A DNA stretch of 64,000 bases from Oricola thermophila (GCF_013358405.1 NZ_CP054836.1:1612001-1676000); one strand, 5' to 3'; counted from the first letter of the stretch, positions 29,608 to 40,429 are shown. Numbers and translations are program-made. Notes: a model not told the origin generated them from the letters alone.

Positions 29608-31815
29608 CTACGACTGCTTGTTTTCTGCCCGCTTCTTGTGGGCGATCAACCTCGGCGCGGAGGATTTCAACGACTTTCCGCGCCCCGACAGGCTGGGATT
29701 GGTCATGAAATACTTCTGCGCGTCAAACGGCTTCTCGTCCTCGCCGGGCACCATGCGCCGAGACCGGCCGTCCGGCAAGAGTTCGAAGCTCTGCTGGTTG
29801 TCGAGCAGGTTTGCAAGCATGATCTGGCCGAGCACCTGCTCATGAACGGTCGGATTCTCGAGCGGAACGAGCGTTTCCACGCGCCGGTCCAGGTTGCGCG
29901 GCATCAGGTCCGCGGAGCCGATATAGACGATGGCATTGTCGCTCGGCAGGCCGTGACCGTTGCCGAAGCAGTAGATCCTGCTGTGCTCGAGGAACCGTCC
30001 GACGATCGACTTGACCCGGATATTCTCCGAAAGGCCGGGCACCTGCGGGCGGAGACAGCAGATGCCGCGCACCACCAGATCGATCTGAACGCCGGCCATG
30101 CTCGCATCGTAGAGCGCGTCGATGATGCTGGCATCGACGAGAGAGTTCATCTTCATCCAGATTTCCGCCGGACGGCCGGCCCTGGCGTGCTCGATCTCGT
30201 CGGCGATGTGCCTGAGAATGCGATTGCGCAGGAAACGCGGCGATACCGCTAGTTTCATGTCCGAGCCGGGGTCGGCGTATCCGGTGATGAAGTTGAAGAC
30301 CTGCGCCACGTCGTGGGCGATCTCCGGATCGCAGGTGAAGTAGGACAGGTCCGTGTATATCTTGGCGGTCACGGGATGGTAGTTGCCGGTACCCAGGTGC
30401 ACGTAGTTGCGCAGCCTCCCGTCCTCGCGACGCACGATCAGCGACATCTTCGCGTGGGTCTTCATCTCGAAGAAGCCGTAGACGACCTGCACGCCGGCGC
30501 GCTCAAGGTCACGCGCCCAGCGGATGTTCGCCTCCTCGTCGAAACGTGCCTTCAATTCGACCAAAGCGGTCACCGATTTCCCCGCCTCCGCCGCATCGAT
30601 CAGCGCCCGGATGATCGGACTGTCCTTCGAAGTGCGATAAAGCGTCTGCTTGACCGCAAGCACGTTGGGATCCTGCGCTGCCTGACGCAGGAACTGGACG
30701 ACCACGTCGAAGGACTCATAGGGATGATGGACAATGATGTCCTTCTCGCTGATCGCGGAAAAACAATCGCTGTTATGCTCACGAATGCGCTCGGGAAAGC
30801 GCGCCGAGTACGGCTCGAACTTCAGGTCGGGCCGATCCGCGAACGAAACGATTTCGGACACCGTGTTGAGCGCGAGGAACCCCGGCTGTACGCTCACGCG
30901 AGATTCCGGAACCTCCAGCTCGTGGGCCACGAACTCGCGAAGGCTTTGCGGCATCTCGTGATCGAACTCGATGCGCACAACCTGGCCGCGACGGCGACGC
31001 TTGAGCGCGGTTTCGAACAGGCGCACCAGGTCTTCGGCCTCTTCCTCGACCTCGATATCGCTGTCACGAATGATGCGGAAGGTCCCCTTCCCGCGCACTT
31101 CATAGCCCGGATAGAGCTTGGCGATATAGAGGCCAATGATATCCTCGAGACTGATGAAACGGTATCGCGGACCGCTTGTGGGGATCGACACGAAACGATC
31201 CAGCGCGACGGGAAAGCGCAGAAGGGCGCTCATGTGCGCGCGCGTCGCGCGATTGACGAGATCCAGCGCGATCGAAAATCCGAGATTGGGAATGAACGGA
31301 AACGGATGCGCCGGATCGATCGAGAGCGGCGTGAGGACGGGGAATATCGTCTGAAGGAAATGATCCTCCAGCCACTCGAGATCCTCCCTGCCCAACTGCT
31401 CGCTCCGGACAAACTGGATTCCCTGTGCCTCCAGTTCCTCCTGCAATTCTGCAAGAACCACCTGCTGTTCGGTCTGCAGCTTGCCCGCTTCGTCAAGGAT
31501 CGCCTCGAGCTGCTCATTCGGCGTGAGTCCGTCGTCCGACCGCTCCGTGATACCCTCGCGCACCTGCCCCGCCAGGCCGGCAACACGAACCATGAAGAAC
31601 TCATCCAGATTGTCCGCCGAGATCGAGAGAAAACGCAGGCGCTCCAGCAATGGGTGCTTGATGTTGCGTGCCTCGTCGAGCACCCGCCAATTGAACTGCA
31701 GCCAGGAAAACTCGCGATTGACAAAACGCGCCGCATTGTCGCGCAAGCTTTCACCTCCGGCAAAGTCTTCGGCAGGCTCGGCAACTGCGACATTAGGCGT
31801 ATTCACTTTGTCCAT
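29608..31815 (-). CDS. ppk: Polyphosphate kinase 1
   Basis: 735 residues, the standard PPK1 size. N-domain [19 protein letters not shown] near residue 33; the catalytic phospho-histidine region [18 protein letters not shown]; and the downstream [15 protein letters not shown] with the [10 protein letters not shown] motif. It makes polyphosphate from ATP, reversibly, at the membrane. About 100 bases separate it from the upstream hdaA gene, so it may have its own promoter, though it shares orientation with hdaA, the AI-2E family permease and the CDP-alcohol transferase. Confidence 0.97.
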   Translation of the reverse strand: MDKVNTPNVAVAEPAEDFAGGESLRDNAARFVNREFSWLQFNWRVLDEARNIKHPLLERLRFLSISADNLDEFFMVRVAGLAGQVREGITERSDDGLTPNEQLEAILDEAGKLQTEQQVVLAELQEELEAQGIQFVRSEQLGREDLEWLEDHFLQTIFPVLTPLSIDPAHPFPFIPNLGFSIALDLVNRATRAHMSALLRFPVALDRFVSIPTSGPRYRFISLEDIIGLYIAKLYPGYEVRGKGTFRIIRDSDIEVEEEAEDLVRLFETALKRRRRGQVVRIEFDHEMPQSLREFVAHELEVPESRVSVQPGFLALNTVSEIVSFADRPDLKFEPYSARFPERIREHNSDCFSAISEKDIIVHHPYESFDVVVQFLRQAAQDPNVLAVKQTLYRTSKDSPIIRALIDAAEAGKSVTALVELKARFDEEANIRWARDLERAGVQVVYGFFEMKTHAKMSLIVRREDGRLRNYVHLGTGNYHPVTAKIYTDLSYFTCDPEIAHDVAQVFNFITGYADPGSDMKLAVSPRFLRNRILRHIADEIEHARAGRPAEIWMKMNSLVDASIIDALYDASMAGVQIDLVVRGICCLRPQVPGLSENIRVKSIVGRFLEHSRIYCFGNGHGLPSDNAIVYIGSADLMPRNLDRRVETLVPLENPTVHEQVLGQIMLANLLDNQQSFELLPDGRSRRMVPGEDEKPFDAQKYFMTNPSLSGRGKSLKSSAPRLIAHKKRAENKQS

Positions 31816-31915
31816 ATCTCCAATGCTTTCCCATGGTGCGCCTGAGGCGCCATAAACGACCGCTTAAAGACAAAATGCCACGTTTCCATGACACGCGCAT
31901 TCGCATCGGGCGACT

Positions 31916-32617
31916 TTAAAAGTCGAACTCGCTCTGTCCGGCATCGTACTCACGAACATAGGCCGCGGCAAAGGCCCTTGTAATCCGGGCCTTTCGGGCA
32001 AGCGAAGCCTTGTCGAGACGGTCGACGATGGAAAGGGCGCTGGCCAGAGAACGTTCAATGCGGCTCGCGATGTAGCTTATGACCGAGGGATCGACCACTA
32101 TTTGCCTGTCCGCGAACAACTTGCTCATCACGCCAATCAGAAGTTCGTCGTCCGGCTCCGATATCTCAACGGTCGTTGCAGCCTGAATTCGGGAGCGCAA
32201 GTCCGGCGTCTGCACCTGCCAGGCTCCGGGCCAGCGGGCCGAGGTCAGAAGCAGGCTGCCGTGATTGGCGCGCACCGCGTTCATTATGTGAAACAGTTCG
32301 TTCTCGTCGAAGTTGCCGGGTTCAATCCCGTCGATCAGAAGCGCTTCGCCGCGCTGGGCGGCATCAAGTGCGACGCCAGAAAGGTCTCGCGCTTCGCATG
32401 CCAGAGCGCCTGACATATCGCGCCATATCGTAGCCAGGTGCGTCTTGCCGGAACCCGGCGGACCGGCGAGCACCACGACCGGTCCCGGCCAATCCGGCCA
32501 GCTTTCAACGAGCATGACCGCGGCGCGGTTCGAACGCGTGACGACGAGATCGTCCCGCGTCATCGACCCCGACAACCCAATATCAAGCAGCAACTGGGAA
32601 TCGTCAGCTTTCGTCAT
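31916..32617 (-). CDS. hdaA: Regulatory inactivator of DnaA (HdaA)
   Basis: 233 residues. The N-terminal QLLLDIG (residues 8-14) matches a sliding-clamp binding motif; Walker A AGPPGSGKTH sits at 51-60; LLIDGIE is the Walker B-like region; and an alpha-helical sensor domain follows (ISYIASRIERSLASALSIVDRLD). Hda homologues with the clamp stimulate hydrolysis of DnaA-bound ATP and so limit re-initiation of replication. In this family the Walker B acidic pair is often reduced, as here (LLIDG). It is downstream of the AI-2E family permease gene (38 bases) and upstream of ppk. Confidence 0.92.
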   Translation of the reverse strand: MTKADDSQLLLDIGLSGSMTRDDLVVTRSNRAAVMLVESWPDWPGPVVVLAGPPGSGKTHLATIWRDMSGALACEARDLSGVALDAAQRGEALLIDGIEPGNFDENELFHIMNAVRANHGSLLLTSARWPGAWQVQTPDLRSRIQAATTVEISEPDDELLIGVMSKLFADRQIVVDPSVISYIASRIERSLASALSIVDRLDKASLARKARITRAFAAAYVREYDAGQSEFDF

Positions 32618-32655
32618 GGGAGAAACGCGTTACACGACATGGCTATCCGATGTTG

Positions 32656-33774
32656 TCAATCCACGGCAGAGGCATCATCGGACGCCTCGGAACTGCCGAT
32701 ATAAAGATCGGAATCGAGGTACTTCTCGATCGCGAAGCGCACCAATACGCCAACAGCGGCGGCGGCGGGGACGGCGACAAGGAGGCCGGTAAAGCCGAAC
32801 AGGGTGCCAAATGCAAACAGCGCGAACATCAGCCAGACCGGATGGAGGCCGACGCTGCCGCCCACCAGCTTGGGCTGCAGGAAGTTGCCCTCCAGGAACT
32901 GCCCGGCGAAGAAAACCCCGGCGATGACGACGATCATGATCCAGTCGGGCCAGAACTGGACCAGTGCAACGCCGACGGACAGGACAAGGCCGACCATCGA
33001 ACCGACATAGGGAATGAAGCTGATCAGGCCGGCGAACAGGCCGATCAGAAGGCCAAAATTCAGGCCGGCGACGGTCAGGCCGATCGCATAGAACAGGCCG
33101 AGAATGAGACAGACCGTACCCTGCCCGCGCACGAAGCCGGCAATCGCCCGGTCGACGTCAGCAGCCAGGCGCCGAACCGTGTCGACATGATCGCGCGGGA
33201 CCCAGCTGTCGACCCGGGCGACCATCTTGTCCCAGTCGAGCAGCATGTAGAAGGCGACGACGGGAGCGACAACGAGAAGGCCGGCGATATCGACGATCGC
33301 CTTGCCCGAGGACCAGATGCCCTGGAACAGCGTGGTCAGGAAGCCCGCGCCCTGCGCAACGAGCTCGTCGAGACTGCTCTGCAGGCTGTCAACATCGATA
33401 CCGACATGTTCGGCAAGCCAGGTCGTCTCCACGCTCAGACTGGCAATCAGGCCCTGAAGCTGCGCGATGTAACCCGGCAGCCGCGCCAGCAGCTCGTTCG
33501 CCTGGGTGGCCAGGATCGGAACGATCACCGCGAGGGCGATGATGAACAGGACGAGGAACGCAAGCAGGATGAAAACGGTCGCGGCGAGCCGCGACAGGCC
33601 CCGCCTCTCGAGGAAATCCGCGACCGGGTCCATGAAATAGGCAAGCGCCAGCCCGGCCAGGAAAGGCAACAGGACGGCCCGGAACACGTAGAGGAAGAGA
33701 ACCAGCGTGCCCACCGTCGCCAGCCAGAACACCGCTTGGCGTTTCAACGATGCGGTCGAGATGTGTTCGGTCAC
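32656..33774 (-). CDS. AI-2E family permease
   Basis: 372 residues from GTG 33774, whose last bases overlap the TGA of the upstream CDP-alcohol transferase (GTGA); a longer in-frame reading overlaps that gene and is rejected. About eight membrane helices, a large polar loop near 140-165 and the family region FAGQFLEGNFLQPKLVGGSVGLHPVWLMFAL. Despite the family name (autoinducer-2 exporter), most members have unproven substrates, such as Na+/H+ or small-molecule transport. The short C-terminus is acidic. Confidence 0.9.
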   Translation of the reverse strand: MTEHISTASLKRQAVFWLATVGTLVLFLYVFRAVLLPFLAGLALAYFMDPVADFLERRGLSRLAATVFILLAFLVLFIIALAVIVPILATQANELLARLPGYIAQLQGLIASLSVETTWLAEHVGIDVDSLQSSLDELVAQGAGFLTTLFQGIWSSGKAIVDIAGLLVVAPVVAFYMLLDWDKMVARVDSWVPRDHVDTVRRLAADVDRAIAGFVRGQGTVCLILGLFYAIGLTVAGLNFGLLIGLFAGLISFIPYVGSMVGLVLSVGVALVQFWPDWIMIVVIAGVFFAGQFLEGNFLQPKLVGGSVGLHPVWLMFALFAFGTLFGFTGLLVAVPAAAAVGVLVRFAIEKYLDSDLYIGSSEASDDASAVD

Positions 33775-34343
33775 TTGGGTCCATCCTTTCTTTCCATCGC
33801 GCGACGGATCTTCCCTGCCACCAAGCGACCATAGGCGGCCGCAGACACCGCGGTCAGGAATACCACAAGGCCGATCAACGCGCCCTCGATGATCGGGAAC
33901 GTCCAGCCGAACGCGCCGGCCGCCAGAAGCCAGCCTGCCAGCAGGATGAGGACGGTGGTGTTGATCTTGGATATCATCAACGGCCGGATAGCGGCTGCAT
34001 CCCCGAAAGAAGCCATCAGGCCCGCCCCCACGACAATCGCGACGTCGCGTGCGACGATCAGCGCCAGCAACCAGAATGGCATGATTCCATGGGCGACGAA
34101 GGTCGAGAAGACAGCGATGGTCAGGGCCTTGTCGGCAAGCGGATCGAGATAGCTCCCCAAGCGGGAATGCTGTTTCCAATGACGCGCGATGAATCCGTCG
34201 ATGCCGTCCGACGCGCCGGCGAGCGCGAACAGAACGAAGGCGGTTGTCCAGGCGCCATTCAGCATCGCCCAGACGATGAACGGAATCGCGATCAGCCGCG
34301 CAATCGTTATGACGTTCGGGATGGTAAATATCACGGTGTCCAT
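33771..34343 (-). CDS. CDP-alcohol phosphatidyltransferase family protein
   Basis: 190 residues. The signature D-G-x2-D-G-x2-A-R-x8-G-x3-D-x3-D is present as [27 protein letters not shown], along with four to five further membrane helices. The family transfers a phosphatidyl or similar group from CDP-diacylglycerol to an alcohol. A second, more typical PgsA (46159-46746) exists in the window, so this one may have another acceptor (cardiolipin synthesis or similar) or be a paralogue. The start [11 protein letters not shown] at 34343 is chosen because the upstream extension is Arg-rich and unlike the family. It leads the minus-strand unit and is divergent from purM. Confidence 0.88.
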   Translation of the reverse strand: MDTVIFTIPNVITIARLIAIPFIVWAMLNGAWTTAFVLFALAGASDGIDGFIARHWKQHSRLGSYLDPLADKALTIAVFSTFVAHGIMPFWLLALIVARDVAIVVGAGLMASFGDAAAIRPLMISKINTTVLILLAGWLLAAGAFGWTFPIIEGALIGLVVFLTAVSAAAYGRLVAGKIRRAMERKDGPK

Positions 34344-34506
34344 CGATACCTGTTTGCCGTCATATAGAGGCGCGCATGGCGTCACGCAAAAACCTTTCGT
34401 CCGATACGCAAGAATTTGCTGTGGCTCGGACGCACCGGGCTGGAAACGGCGGCGGCACCGTGCGATAGGACCGCGCAACAGGCAGAATGCGCGAAACAGG
34501 ACGATC

Positions 34507-35589
34507 ATGTCAGGTTCACCGAATACCCCGAATGACGGCAACGGGCTGTCCTATGCCGACGCTGGCGTCGACATTGACGCCGGTAACGCGCTGGTCGAAG
34601 CGATCAAGCCGATGGTGCGCTCGACGCGGCGTCCCGGCGCCGACGGCACGATCGGCGGTTTCGGCGGACTGTTCGACCTGAAAGCGGCCGGCTTTTCCGA
34701 TCCGGTCCTCGTCGCCGCCAATGACGGCGTCGGCACCAAGCTCAAGGTTGCCATCGAGGCGGACATCCATGACACGGTGGGCATCGACCTTGTCGCCATG
34801 TGCGTCAACGACCTGATCGTCCAGGGCGCGGAACCGCTGCTCTTCCTCGACTATTTCGCCACCGGCAAGCTGAACGTGAAACAAGGCTCGGACATCGTTT
34901 CCGGCATTGCCGAAGGGTGCCGGCAAGCCGGCTGCGCGCTGCTCGGCGGCGAGACGGCCGAAATGCCGGGCATGTACGGGGACGGCGACTACGATCTCGC
35001 CGGATTTGCCGTCGGCGCGGCTGAGCGCGGACAATTGCTGCCGAAACCGGACATTGCCGACGGCGACGTGATCCTGGGCCTTGCTTCCGCCGGCCTTCAT
35101 TCCAACGGCTTTTCTCTAGTACGGCGCATCGTGGAGATGTCCGGCCTGTCCTACGGGGCTTCGGCACCGTTCGACAAGGAACGGACGCTGGGCGAAGCGC
35201 TGCTCGATCCCACCCGCATCTATGTAAAACCGGTACTGGCGGCGATCCGCGAGACCGGCGCGATCAAGGCGCTTGCGCATATCACCGGCGGCGGCTTCAC
35301 CGAAAACATCCCGCGCGTCCTGCCCGACGGCATGGCAGCCGAGATCGACCTTTCGGCGATCCGGGTGCCGCATGTCTTCGCATGGCTCGCCGCACAGGGC
35401 GGGGTGGCGCGCGACGAAATGTTGCGGACCTTCAACTGCGGCGTCGGCATGGTGGCCGTCGTCTCGCCTGAACGTGCGGAAGCTGCCGCCGAGGTGCTGG
35501 AACGCGAGGGTGAGACCGTGACCCGCATCGGCACGATCCGGGCACAAGAGGGCGACCGCGTAACCTACAAGGGAACACTCGACCTTTGA
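34507..35589 (+). CDS. purM: Phosphoribosylformylglycinamidine cyclo-ligase (AIR synthetase)
   Basis: 360 residues from ATG 34507. The fold marks of PurM are intact: [17 protein letters not shown] near residue 14, [46 protein letters not shown] and [11 protein letters not shown], then [16 protein letters not shown]. It converts FGAM to AIR with ATP, step five of purine synthesis. Its stop overlaps the TTG start of purN. Confidence 0.97.
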   Translation: MSGSPNTPNDGNGLSYADAGVDIDAGNALVEAIKPMVRSTRRPGADGTIGGFGGLFDLKAAGFSDPVLVAANDGVGTKLKVAIEADIHDTVGIDLVAMCVNDLIVQGAEPLLFLDYFATGKLNVKQGSDIVSGIAEGCRQAGCALLGGETAEMPGMYGDGDYDLAGFAVGAAERGQLLPKPDIADGDVILGLASAGLHSNGFSLVRRIVEMSGLSYGASAPFDKERTLGEALLDPTRIYVKPVLAAIRETGAIKALAHITGGGFTENIPRVLPDGMAAEIDLSAIRVPHVFAWLAAQGGVARDEMLRTFNCGVGMVAVVSPERAEAAAEVLEREGETVTRIGTIRAQEGDRVTYKGTLDL

Positions 35590-36173
35590 CGGCAAAACGA
35601 AAACGCTGTGCCGTGCTGATCTCGGGACGCGGCTCCAACATGGAAGCGCTGGTCCAGGCGGCCAAGGCGCCGGACTATCCCGCCGAGATCGTGCTGGTGA
35701 TCTCGGACAAGCCCGAGGCGAAGGGTCTGGATACGGCGCGCGATCACGGCATTCCCGCCCGCGCGATTTCGCGGGCACCCTACCCGTCGAAACGGGCGCA
35801 CGAAAAGGCGATCCAGGAAGCCCTCGACGAGCACGAGGTGGATATCGTCTGTCTCGCCGGCTTCATGCGGCTGCTGTCGGGCGAGTTCCTGGAACCGTGG
35901 GCGGGACGGATCATCAACATCCATCCCTCGCTGCTACCGCGGCACAAGGGCCTCGACACCCATGCCCGCGCCATCGAGACCGGCGACACCGTTCACGGCT
36001 GCTCGGTGCACCATGTCACCGCCGGCATGGACGAAGGTCCGGTCATCATGCAGGCCCAAGTGCCGGTGCTGCCGGACGACACGCCCGACACGCTGGCCGC
36101 GCGCGTTCTGACGGAAGAGCACCGGATCTATCCGCTGGCGCTTGCGGAGTTGGCGGAAGAACTCGCCGACTAA
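35586..36173 (+). CDS. purN: Phosphoribosylglycinamide formyltransferase
   Basis: 195 residues starting from TTG that overlaps the purM stop (TTGA); no ATG is available before the conserved [12 protein letters not shown]. The 10-formyl-THF transferase motifs [17 protein letters not shown] and [13 protein letters not shown] (with catalytic Asn-His-Asp layout) are intact. It formylates GAR in purine synthesis. It overlaps the end of the convergent oxidoreductase gene by 4 bp. Confidence 0.96.
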   Translation: MTAKRKRCAVLISGRGSNMEALVQAAKAPDYPAEIVLVISDKPEAKGLDTARDHGIPARAISRAPYPSKRAHEKAIQEALDEHEVDIVCLAGFMRLLSGEFLEPWAGRIINIHPSLLPRHKGLDTHARAIETGDTVHGCSVHHVTAGMDEGPVIMQAQVPVLPDDTPDTLAARVLTEEHRIYPLALAELAEELAD

Positions 36174-38272
36174 AGCGCCCTCACCCAGACCCTGATGTCG
36201 TGAACGGCCGCGCCGCCGTAGGGCGCGATTGAGTCTGCGCCGGTCAGCGTGTTGATGCCGCAACCGTTCAGGTGCGCGCCGTTGGGCCAGAGGCCCTCGG
36301 CGACCAGCGTGCCTCTCCCGGGGCGATCCGAAATCCTCAGATGAAGGTGAACCTCGCCGCGGTGATTGCCGAGAGCGACGGCCGCACCGTCCTCCAGTCC
36401 GAGCGCTGCTGCGTCGTCGGGATGGATCATCACTTCCGGCCTGCGCTCCTTCTTCACCGAACCGGGCGTCTCCGAAAAGGTGGAATTGAGGAAGGAACGC
36501 GCCGGCGACGTCGCAAGCCGGAACGGGTGCTCGGCATCCGGCGTCTCGGTCAGGTCCAGATAGTCCGGAAAGGCCGGCAGGCGAGTGGCCGGCCCCTGCG
36601 GACCGAGCGATCCGGGCGGGCTGTTCGGCGCGGGCGTCGCCATCCAGTCGGGACAGAAGCGGAATTTCCCGTCCGGATGACCGAAGCCGCCGATGTAGTG
36701 GGCGGTCTCGAAATCGGGCTGCACGTCGATCCAGCCCTTTTCCCTCAGCGTTTCGTATGTCTCGCCCATCGGCGCCAGCAAGCCGTCGATCAACTCGCGC
36801 TCGGTCTTGCCGAAGCCCGGCAGGTGATCAATGCCGAGCCGCTTAGCAAGTTCCTCGAACACGAAATGGTTCGGCCGCGCTTCGCCCGCCCCCTCGATCA
36901 GCTTCGGCCCGAGCATGACATGCTGATGCCCGCCTCCCCTGTAGACGTCGTCATGCTCCAGGAACATCGTCGCCGGCAACACGACATCGGCGAGTTCGGC
37001 CGTCTCGGTCATGAACTGCTCGTGGACCACCGCGAACAGGTCCTCGCGCGCGAAGCCCTTCCGCACCAGCGCCTGTTCCGGCATGACATTCACCGGATTG
37101 GTGTTCTGGATCAGCATGGCCGTGACCGGCGGACCGCCGGCCAGTGCCTCGGCGTCACCGGTCAGCACGCGTCCGATCTTCGACTGGTCGAGCCAGCGCA
37201 CGGACGGATCGGCATAGGCTTCGCCCGTGAGCTCGCGCTTGTCGAAACGGTAGATGGCCCCGTTGTTGTGAAAGCAGCCACCGCCCTCGTACTGCCAGGA
37301 GCCCAGAACCGTGGGCACGCAGACGGCGGCGTGCATGGACACCGAGCCGTTGCGGTTGCGGGTAAATCCGTATCCGAGACGGAAAAAGGTCCGCCTGGTG
37401 GTGCCGACAAGTCTTGCGAATGCCTCGATCTCTTCGACAGCCAGGCCGGTGATCTCGGCGGCCCACTCCGGCCCGCGCGACTGAAGATGCTGTTCAAGTT
37501 CCTTCGGCTTGTCACTGTATTTATTGAGATAATCCCAATCCGCATATCCATCGCGGAAAGCGACATGCATGACCGCACAGGCCAGTGCGGCATCGGTCCC
37601 GGGCTTCAGGACCAGCCCCATGTCGGCCTGAGCCACGGTATCGCTGGCGTAGATGTCTATGGCGACGATCTTCGCGCCGCGTTCCTTGCGCGCCTTCACG
37701 GCATGCGTCATCACGTTGACCTGGGTGGACACGGCATTTGTGCCCCAGATGACGACGCAATCGGCCTTCGCCATCTCGCGCGGATCCGTGCCGGCCAGCC
37801 GCCCGGTGCCCATCACGTAGCCGGTCCATGCGGTGTTGGTGCAGATCGTGTCGAACTGGTTGGAATAGCGTTTCGCGTGGCGCAGGCGGTTGATGCCGTC
37901 GCGCTGCACCTGTCCCATCGTGCCGGCATAAAAGTAGGGCCAGACGGTTTCGGATCCGTACTTTGCCTCCGCGGCGAGGAACTTCTCCGCGACCAGGTCG
38001 AGCGCGGCCTCCCAGGAGGCCCGCTGCCAATCGCCCTCGCCCTTTGCGCCCTTGCGGACGAGGGGATGAAGCAAGCGGTCCGGGTGATGGATGCGCTCGG
38101 CATAACGTGCCACCTTGGCGCAGATGACGCCGGCGGTATAGCTGTTGTCCTTCGAGCCGCGGACGCGACCGATACGGCCGCCATCGATCACCTCCACATC
38201 CAGCGCGCAACTGGACGGGCAGTCATGCGGACAGGTGGAACGAAAGATTCGGGACTTCGATGCGATATTCAT
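36170..38272 (-). CDS. Molybdopterin (bis-MGD) oxidoreductase with N-terminal 4Fe-4S site
   Basis: 700 residues of the DMSO-reductase superfamily. Near the N-terminus Cys14, Cys18, Cys22 and Cys51 (CPHDCPSSC ... GVICAKV) form a [4Fe-4S] site, as in formate dehydrogenase/nitrate reductase-like members. The C-terminal molydop-binding domain begins near 580 (RLATSPARSFLNSTF). No twin-arginine signal is seen, so it is probably cytoplasmic. Substrate is unknown. moaD and moaE in the window could help supply cofactor. The start MNIASKSRIF at 38272 keeps the cysteine cluster near the N-terminus. No partner electron-transfer subunit is adjacent. Confidence 0.9.
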   Translation of the reverse strand: MNIASKSRIFRSTCPHDCPSSCALDVEVIDGGRIGRVRGSKDNSYTAGVICAKVARYAERIHHPDRLLHPLVRKGAKGEGDWQRASWEAALDLVAEKFLAAEAKYGSETVWPYFYAGTMGQVQRDGINRLRHAKRYSNQFDTICTNTAWTGYVMGTGRLAGTDPREMAKADCVVIWGTNAVSTQVNVMTHAVKARKERGAKIVAIDIYASDTVAQADMGLVLKPGTDAALACAVMHVAFRDGYADWDYLNKYSDKPKELEQHLQSRGPEWAAEITGLAVEEIEAFARLVGTTRRTFFRLGYGFTRNRNGSVSMHAAVCVPTVLGSWQYEGGGCFHNNGAIYRFDKRELTGEAYADPSVRWLDQSKIGRVLTGDAEALAGGPPVTAMLIQNTNPVNVMPEQALVRKGFAREDLFAVVHEQFMTETAELADVVLPATMFLEHDDVYRGGGHQHVMLGPKLIEGAGEARPNHFVFEELAKRLGIDHLPGFGKTERELIDGLLAPMGETYETLREKGWIDVQPDFETAHYIGGFGHPDGKFRFCPDWMATPAPNSPPGSLGPQGPATRLPAFPDYLDLTETPDAEHPFRLATSPARSFLNSTFSETPGSVKKERRPEVMIHPDDAAALGLEDGAAVALGNHRGEVHLHLRISDRPGRGTLVAEGLWPNGAHLNGCGINTLTGADSIAPYGGAAVHDIRVWVRAL

Positions 38273-38319
38273 GCGGCGAACACTAGCCTGCAGGCGCATG
38301 GCGCGATAGGAGCGGCATC

Positions 38320-39177
38320 ATGAATTACCGTCACATTTTCCATGCAGGCAATTTCGCCGATGTGTTCAAGCACATCGTGCTGGCCCGCGTCATAACCTAC
38401 ATGCAGCGCAAGGACGCCGCCTTCCGTCTGCTCGACACCCACGCCGGACTCGGCCTCTACGACCTCTCGTCGGAACAGGCGCAGAAAACCGGCGAGTGGA
38501 AGACCGGCATCGCCAAGGTACTGGCGGCGGCGGACAAGGCCCCGGCCGAGGTGCGCGACCTGATCGCTCCGTACCTGGACGCCGTGCGCGCCTGCAACCC
38601 CGAAGGCGGCCTCACCTTCTATCCCGGCTCGCCGATGATCGCGCGCAAGCTGTTCCGCAAGCAGGACCGGCTGACCGCCCTGGAACTGCACCCGGACGAT
38701 TACGAGGTGCTGCGTTCGCATTTCGAGGGCGACGTGCAGGCCCGCGTGACCGAACTCGACGGCTGGCTCGGCATCAAGTCGCACCTGCCGCCCAAGGAAC
38801 GCCGCGGCATCGTCCTTGTGGACCCGCCATTCGAGGTCTACCACGAGTTCTTCAACATCCTCACCGCCCTCAAGGAGGGCCACAAGCGCTTCGCCACCGG
38901 CACCTTCCTGCTGTGGTATCCTGTCAAGCACCGCAAGGGCGTATCGGAATTCCGCGAGGAACTCAGGGCGCTGAAGATTCCGCGCATCCTCGACGCAACG
39001 CTGGAAGCCCGCTCATCGGGCGCCGAGGTGAGCTTCGACGGTTCCGGGATGATCGTCGTCAACCCGCCCTACACGCTGGAAGCCGAATTGCGCACGATCC
39101 TGCCCTGGCTGGCGAGCGTACTGGAATTCAAGCGCGGTTCGGGCGGTTACTCGGTCAACTGGATCGCAGGCGAGTAG
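38320..39177 (+). CDS. rlmJ: 23S rRNA (adenine-2030-N6)-methyltransferase
   Basis: 285 residues. The family N-terminus NYRHIFHAGNFADVFKHIVL is nearly as in E. coli RlmJ. TLDTHAGxGLYDL-type motif I is seen as LLDTHAGLGLYDL near residue 37, and the catalytic DPPF (variant of DPPY, N6-adenine type) occurs in VDPPFEVYHEFF near 167. It methylates A2030 of 23S rRNA. It is divergent from the oxidoreductase, with only 47 bases between starts. Confidence 0.95.
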   Translation: MNYRHIFHAGNFADVFKHIVLARVITYMQRKDAAFRLLDTHAGLGLYDLSSEQAQKTGEWKTGIAKVLAAADKAPAEVRDLIAPYLDAVRACNPEGGLTFYPGSPMIARKLFRKQDRLTALELHPDDYEVLRSHFEGDVQARVTELDGWLGIKSHLPPKERRGIVLVDPPFEVYHEFFNILTALKEGHKRFATGTFLLWYPVKHRKGVSEFREELRALKIPRILDATLEARSSGAEVSFDGSGMIVVNPPYTLEAELRTILPWLASVLEFKRGSGGYSVNWIAGE

Positions 39178-39261
39178 ATTTCCGCCGCGAAAGCGGGTGA
39201 CGGCGGCAGGCGAATAGGCTAATCAGTCGAATCCAAAGCGACAGCGAAAAAGGAACACGCG

Positions 39262-39720
39262 ATGACGAGCCGGATTTCATCTGTGTTGCGTAGCGTTCTG
39301 ATGACAACAGTCCTGATTGCAGCTCCCGCCACCGTTTCCCGGGCGGCCGACTTGGTGGCGCCGGGCACCTATGCCGCCGTGACCGATTCCGACTGCGCCG
39401 CGCCGCGGAATCTTGCCGCCATCGAACGCAAGTTCCGGGTGCAGGCCAACGAGGTGCATCACCAGCCGGCCCTCGATATCGTTTCCATCACCGACATCCG
39501 GGAGAACCGCTACCTGCCGGCCCGGGAAGACATAACCTCGGTCGACCGCCTCTACTGCAAGGCCAGCGCCGGGATGTCGGACGGACGGACACGCACACTT
39601 TGGTACATGATCGAATACGGCGAAGGCTTCGCCGGCGCATTCGGCGACAATGTCGAGTTCTGCCTGTCCGGGCTCGACCGCTGGAACGTCCATGACGGGG
39701 CCTGCCGCGTCCTGCGCTAG
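39262..39720 (+). CDS. Small exported protein of unknown function
   Basis: 152 residues with a signal peptide (basic head MTSRISSVLRS, hydrophobic core VLMTTVLIAAPA, cleavage near SRAAD at about residue 29). The mature part has four cysteines (SDCAAP, LYCKAS, EFCLSG, GACRVL), enough for two disulfides in the periplasm. No family recognised. It stops 22 bases before the RNase T2 gene on the same strand, so both exported proteins may be made together. Confidence 0.7.
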   Translation: MTSRISSVLRSVLMTTVLIAAPATVSRAADLVAPGTYAAVTDSDCAAPRNLAAIERKFRVQANEVHHQPALDIVSITDIRENRYLPAREDITSVDRLYCKASAGMSDGRTRTLWYMIEYGEGFAGAFGDNVEFCLSGLDRWNVHDGACRVLR

Positions 39721-39742
39721 GACGCGCGGCCGCTCGCGAGGA

Positions 39743-40429
39743 ATGCGCCTGCCTTCGGCTGCCGCGCTCGTTGCCGTTGCGGCCCTTACCCTTGCCGCCT
39801 GCCGACAGGAAAGCACCGCGGAGGAGAGCGGTCGCCCTGAGGTTCCCCGGGCGTCCGGTTTCGACTTTTTCGTCCTGGCGCTGTCCTGGTCGCCCAGCTA
39901 CTGCGCATCGGAAGGCAAGCATGCGAACCGGCAGCAATGCGGCCCCGACGCGCCGGACTACGGATTCGTCGTGCACGGCCTGTGGCCGCAATACGAAAGC
40001 GGATACCCGTCCGACTGCCCGACGGACCACTCGCTCGACGTGCCGCGCGACCTCGCCGGCACCATGCTCGACATCATGCCATCGACCGGGCTTATCCAGC
40101 ACGAATGGCGGAAGCACGGCACCTGTTCCGGCGTATCCCCGCAAGACTATTTCACGCTGACGCGACTGGCATTCGAACGCGTCGCGATACCCGGCGAGTA
40201 CCGAGGCGCGGAGGCAATCCGTCCCGTCGACCCCGACAGCGTGGAGGCGGCCTTCAGGGCGGCTAATCCGGGACTTGCCGCAGATGCGATCGCGGTGACT
40301 TGCGACCGGCACTATATCCGGGATGTCCGCATATGCATCAAGCGCGACCTTTCCGGCTTCGTCGCCTGCCCGCAGGTCGATGACGACGGGTGCCGGCGCG
40401 ACACCGCCGTTATGCCGCCGGTGCGCTGA
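39743..40429 (+). CDS. RNase T2 family ribonuclease, lipoprotein
   Basis: 228 residues. The N-terminus is a lipoprotein signal ending in ALTLAAC near residue 20. Both catalytic boxes are intact: CAS1 as FVVHGLWPQY and CAS2 as HEWRKHGTC with the Glu, Lys and His of the family; several paired cysteines follow (YCASEGKH..., QQCGPD, CPTDH, CPQVD). The family cuts RNA to 2',3'-cyclic phosphates. A periplasmic lipid anchor would let it degrade RNA from outside for phosphate or nucleoside supply. Start ATG 39743 is preferred to the in-frame one at 39650, which lies inside the preceding gene. Confidence 0.9.
   Translation: MRLPSAAALVAVAALTLAACRQESTAEESGRPEVPRASGFDFFVLALSWSPSYCASEGKHANRQQCGPDAPDYGFVVHGLWPQYESGYPSDCPTDHSLDVPRDLAGTMLDIMPSTGLIQHEWRKHGTCSGVSPQDYFTLTRLAFERVAIPGEYRGAEAIRPVDPDSVEAAFRAANPGLAADAIAVTCDRHYIRDVRICIKRDLSGFVACPQVDDDGCRRDTAVMPPVR

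Noticed and set aside
36272..38323. 683-codon open frame opposite the molybdopterin oxidoreductase
   Set aside because: The minus-strand gene has an intact iron-sulfur motif and family ends; the opposite frame shows no family and is a codon-bias by-product.
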